DNA from: Psychroserpens damuponensis
Lineage (GTDB): Bacteria > Bacteroidota > Bacteroidia > Flavobacteriales > Flavobacteriaceae
Assembly (NCBI RefSeq): GCF_000826655.1
Contig: NZ_JXJO01000024.1
Location: 62,001 to 126,000 of the forward strand
Length of the DNA stretch: 64,000 nucleotides
Direction: 5' to 3'
The first letter of the stretch is position 1, and each line of letters starts with the position of its first letter. Position numbers and translations under genes: made by a program. Shown piece after piece: positions 63,379-64,000 of this stretch. Under the pieces are notes generated by a model. That model saw only the letters and a program-made list of their open reading frames with translations, was not told the DNA's origin and did no database searches.

Positions 63379-63440
63379 TTAAGTTATTAAAAGTCGAGTA
63401 TTAATTGAGCAAACTAAAATAATACCTTTCGATTTACACA

Positions 63441-63480
63441 AAAAAAAAGCCCATCACATTGTGATGGGCTTTTTATTTTT
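63441..63480. terminator. bidirectional intrinsic terminator
   Basis: Near-perfect stem AAAGCCCATCACA / TGTGATGGGCTTT (63446-63472) is flanked by an A-tract and a T-tract. It separates the convergent Nudix-regulator and cold-shock genes. Confidence 0.95.
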
Positions 63481-63493
63481 GGTTAAGCGTATA

Positions 63494-63685
63494 TTAGATA
63501 ACTTTGACGTTAATTGCGTTTAATCCTTTTTTTCCTTCGGTTAAATCGAATTCTACTACATCGCCTTCGCGAATTTCATCGATTAATCCTGAAATGTGAA
63601 CAAAATGTTCGGTGTTTGAACCTTCTTCTGTGATAAATCCAAATCCTTTGGTGTCGTTGAAGAATTTTACTGTTCCTTTACTCAT
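63494..63685 (-). CDS. cold-shock-domain protein (Csp family)
   Basis: In this 63-residue protein RNP1 is KGFGFI (residues 12-17) and RNP2 is FVHISGL near 27-33. The length and order are typical of the single-domain CspA family, which binds single-stranded RNA or DNA as a chaperone. It is a monocistronic gene between the terminator and the lpxD end. Confidence 0.95.
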   Translation of the reverse strand: MSKGTVKFFNDTKGFGFITEEGSNTEHFVHISGLIDEIREGDVVEFDLTEGKKGLNAINVKVI

Positions 63686-63746
63686 AATTGTAATATAATT
63701 TATTTATTAATACTAACTGATATTCAAATAGTATGCCATAAATTAA

Positions 63747-64000
63747 TTAACGTGCCAATTTCCGAAGCGCAACCCATTGTTTTAACATTTCTCTGGAGTC
63801 TACTGCAGGATAACCTAACACTGTTTTTCCTGCTTGCACATCATTCATAACTCCAGATCCTGCACCAACTGTTGCTCCAGAATGAATGGTTGTATGATCT
63901 TTAATTGAGGCACTACCTCCAATCATGACACCATCACCAAGTGTTACAGAACCTGCTAATCCGCTACTTCCTGCCATGATACAAAAACGTCCTAAAACAC
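63747..64000 (-). CDS. lpxD: UDP-3-O-acylglucosamine N-acyltransferase, C-terminal end
   Basis: This is a partial gene: the frame stays open to the right edge, so the start lies beyond the window. The visible 84 codons show hexapeptide (left-handed beta-helix) turns such as VMIGGS and VGAGSG, then the LpxD-like tail YPAVDSREMLKQWVALRK. LpxD adds the second acyl chain in lipid A synthesis. The tail resembles proteobacterial LpxD more than the usual flavobacterial form, by eye only. Another hexapeptide acyltransferase is possible. Confidence 0.75.
   Translation of the reverse strand, partial: VLGRFCIMAGSSGLAGSVTLGDGVMIGGSASIKDHTTIHSGATVGAGSGVMNDVQAGKTVLGYPAVDSREMLKQWVALRKLAR

Overview
The window is low-GC, A/T-rich DNA whose proteins look like those of a member of the Flavobacteriaceae (phylum Bacteroidota). 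The signs are Bacteroidota-type promoters (-7 element TAnnTTTG), start codons without Shine-Dalgarno sequences, LytTR regulators paired with LytS/YehU-type kinases, ABC-permease/M1-aminopeptidase fusions, a Nudix-type sugar regulator and many secreted lipoproteins. No tRNA, rRNA, insertion sequence, prophage or CRISPR array was found. The first and last genes are cut by the window edges.

Layout. 1-3111 (minus): alpha/beta hydrolase, NmrA-type oxidoreductase and two CPBP membrane proteases. 3229-8604 (minus): GrpB protein, a secreted CocE/S15-type hydrolase with a lipoprotein, and LytTR system 1. 9201-18341: a Crp/Fnr regulator flanked by a six-gene minus operon (DUF2147-like, lipoprotein, cytochrome c, YceI, OB-fold, beta-barrel) and two plus operons (small membrane proteins; DUF2147-like, SMR transporter, Rieske oxygenase, reductase). 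18478-25082: CPBP protease, ABC/M1 aminopeptidase transporter, and divergent LytTR system 2. 25159-32032: five-gene operon (two serine hydrolases, DJ-1, oxidoreductase, beta-barrel) behind a TolB/TPR/AraC regulator. 32126-40169: second copies of the hydrolase, oxidoreductase and beta-barrel genes, interrupted by an ECF sigma module, then CPBP, PD40 lipoprotein and a serine hydrolase. 40412-47661: mixed metabolic genes. 47949-55220: LytTR system 3 with a MacAB/TolC-like export operon. 55456-63378: a sugar/mannitol-type import and catabolism operon with a divergent Nudix-type regulator. 63494-64000: cold-shock protein and the end of lpxD.

How it fits together. Comparing intergenic regions gives four regulons that gene calls alone do not show. 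(1) A 72-bp LytTR-type operator-promoter with fixed spacing precedes the LytTR system itself, the lipoprotein/CocE operon and the CPBP pair. (2) A TTGAyNTArGTCAA box, exactly 22 bp from a -7 element, precedes three operons near the Crp/Fnr gene, whose recognition helix carries the FNR-like E-x-x-S-R motif. (3) A TGTAATA/CACTAA promoter precedes the ECF sigma gene and two neighbours. (4) A shared 20-bp site in opposite orientations lies between the sugar operon and its Nudix-type regulator. In addition, tandem ATCA or ATCATCA repeats form the untranslated leaders of several duplicated genes and differ in copy number between paralogues, which makes them candidate variable-expression loci.
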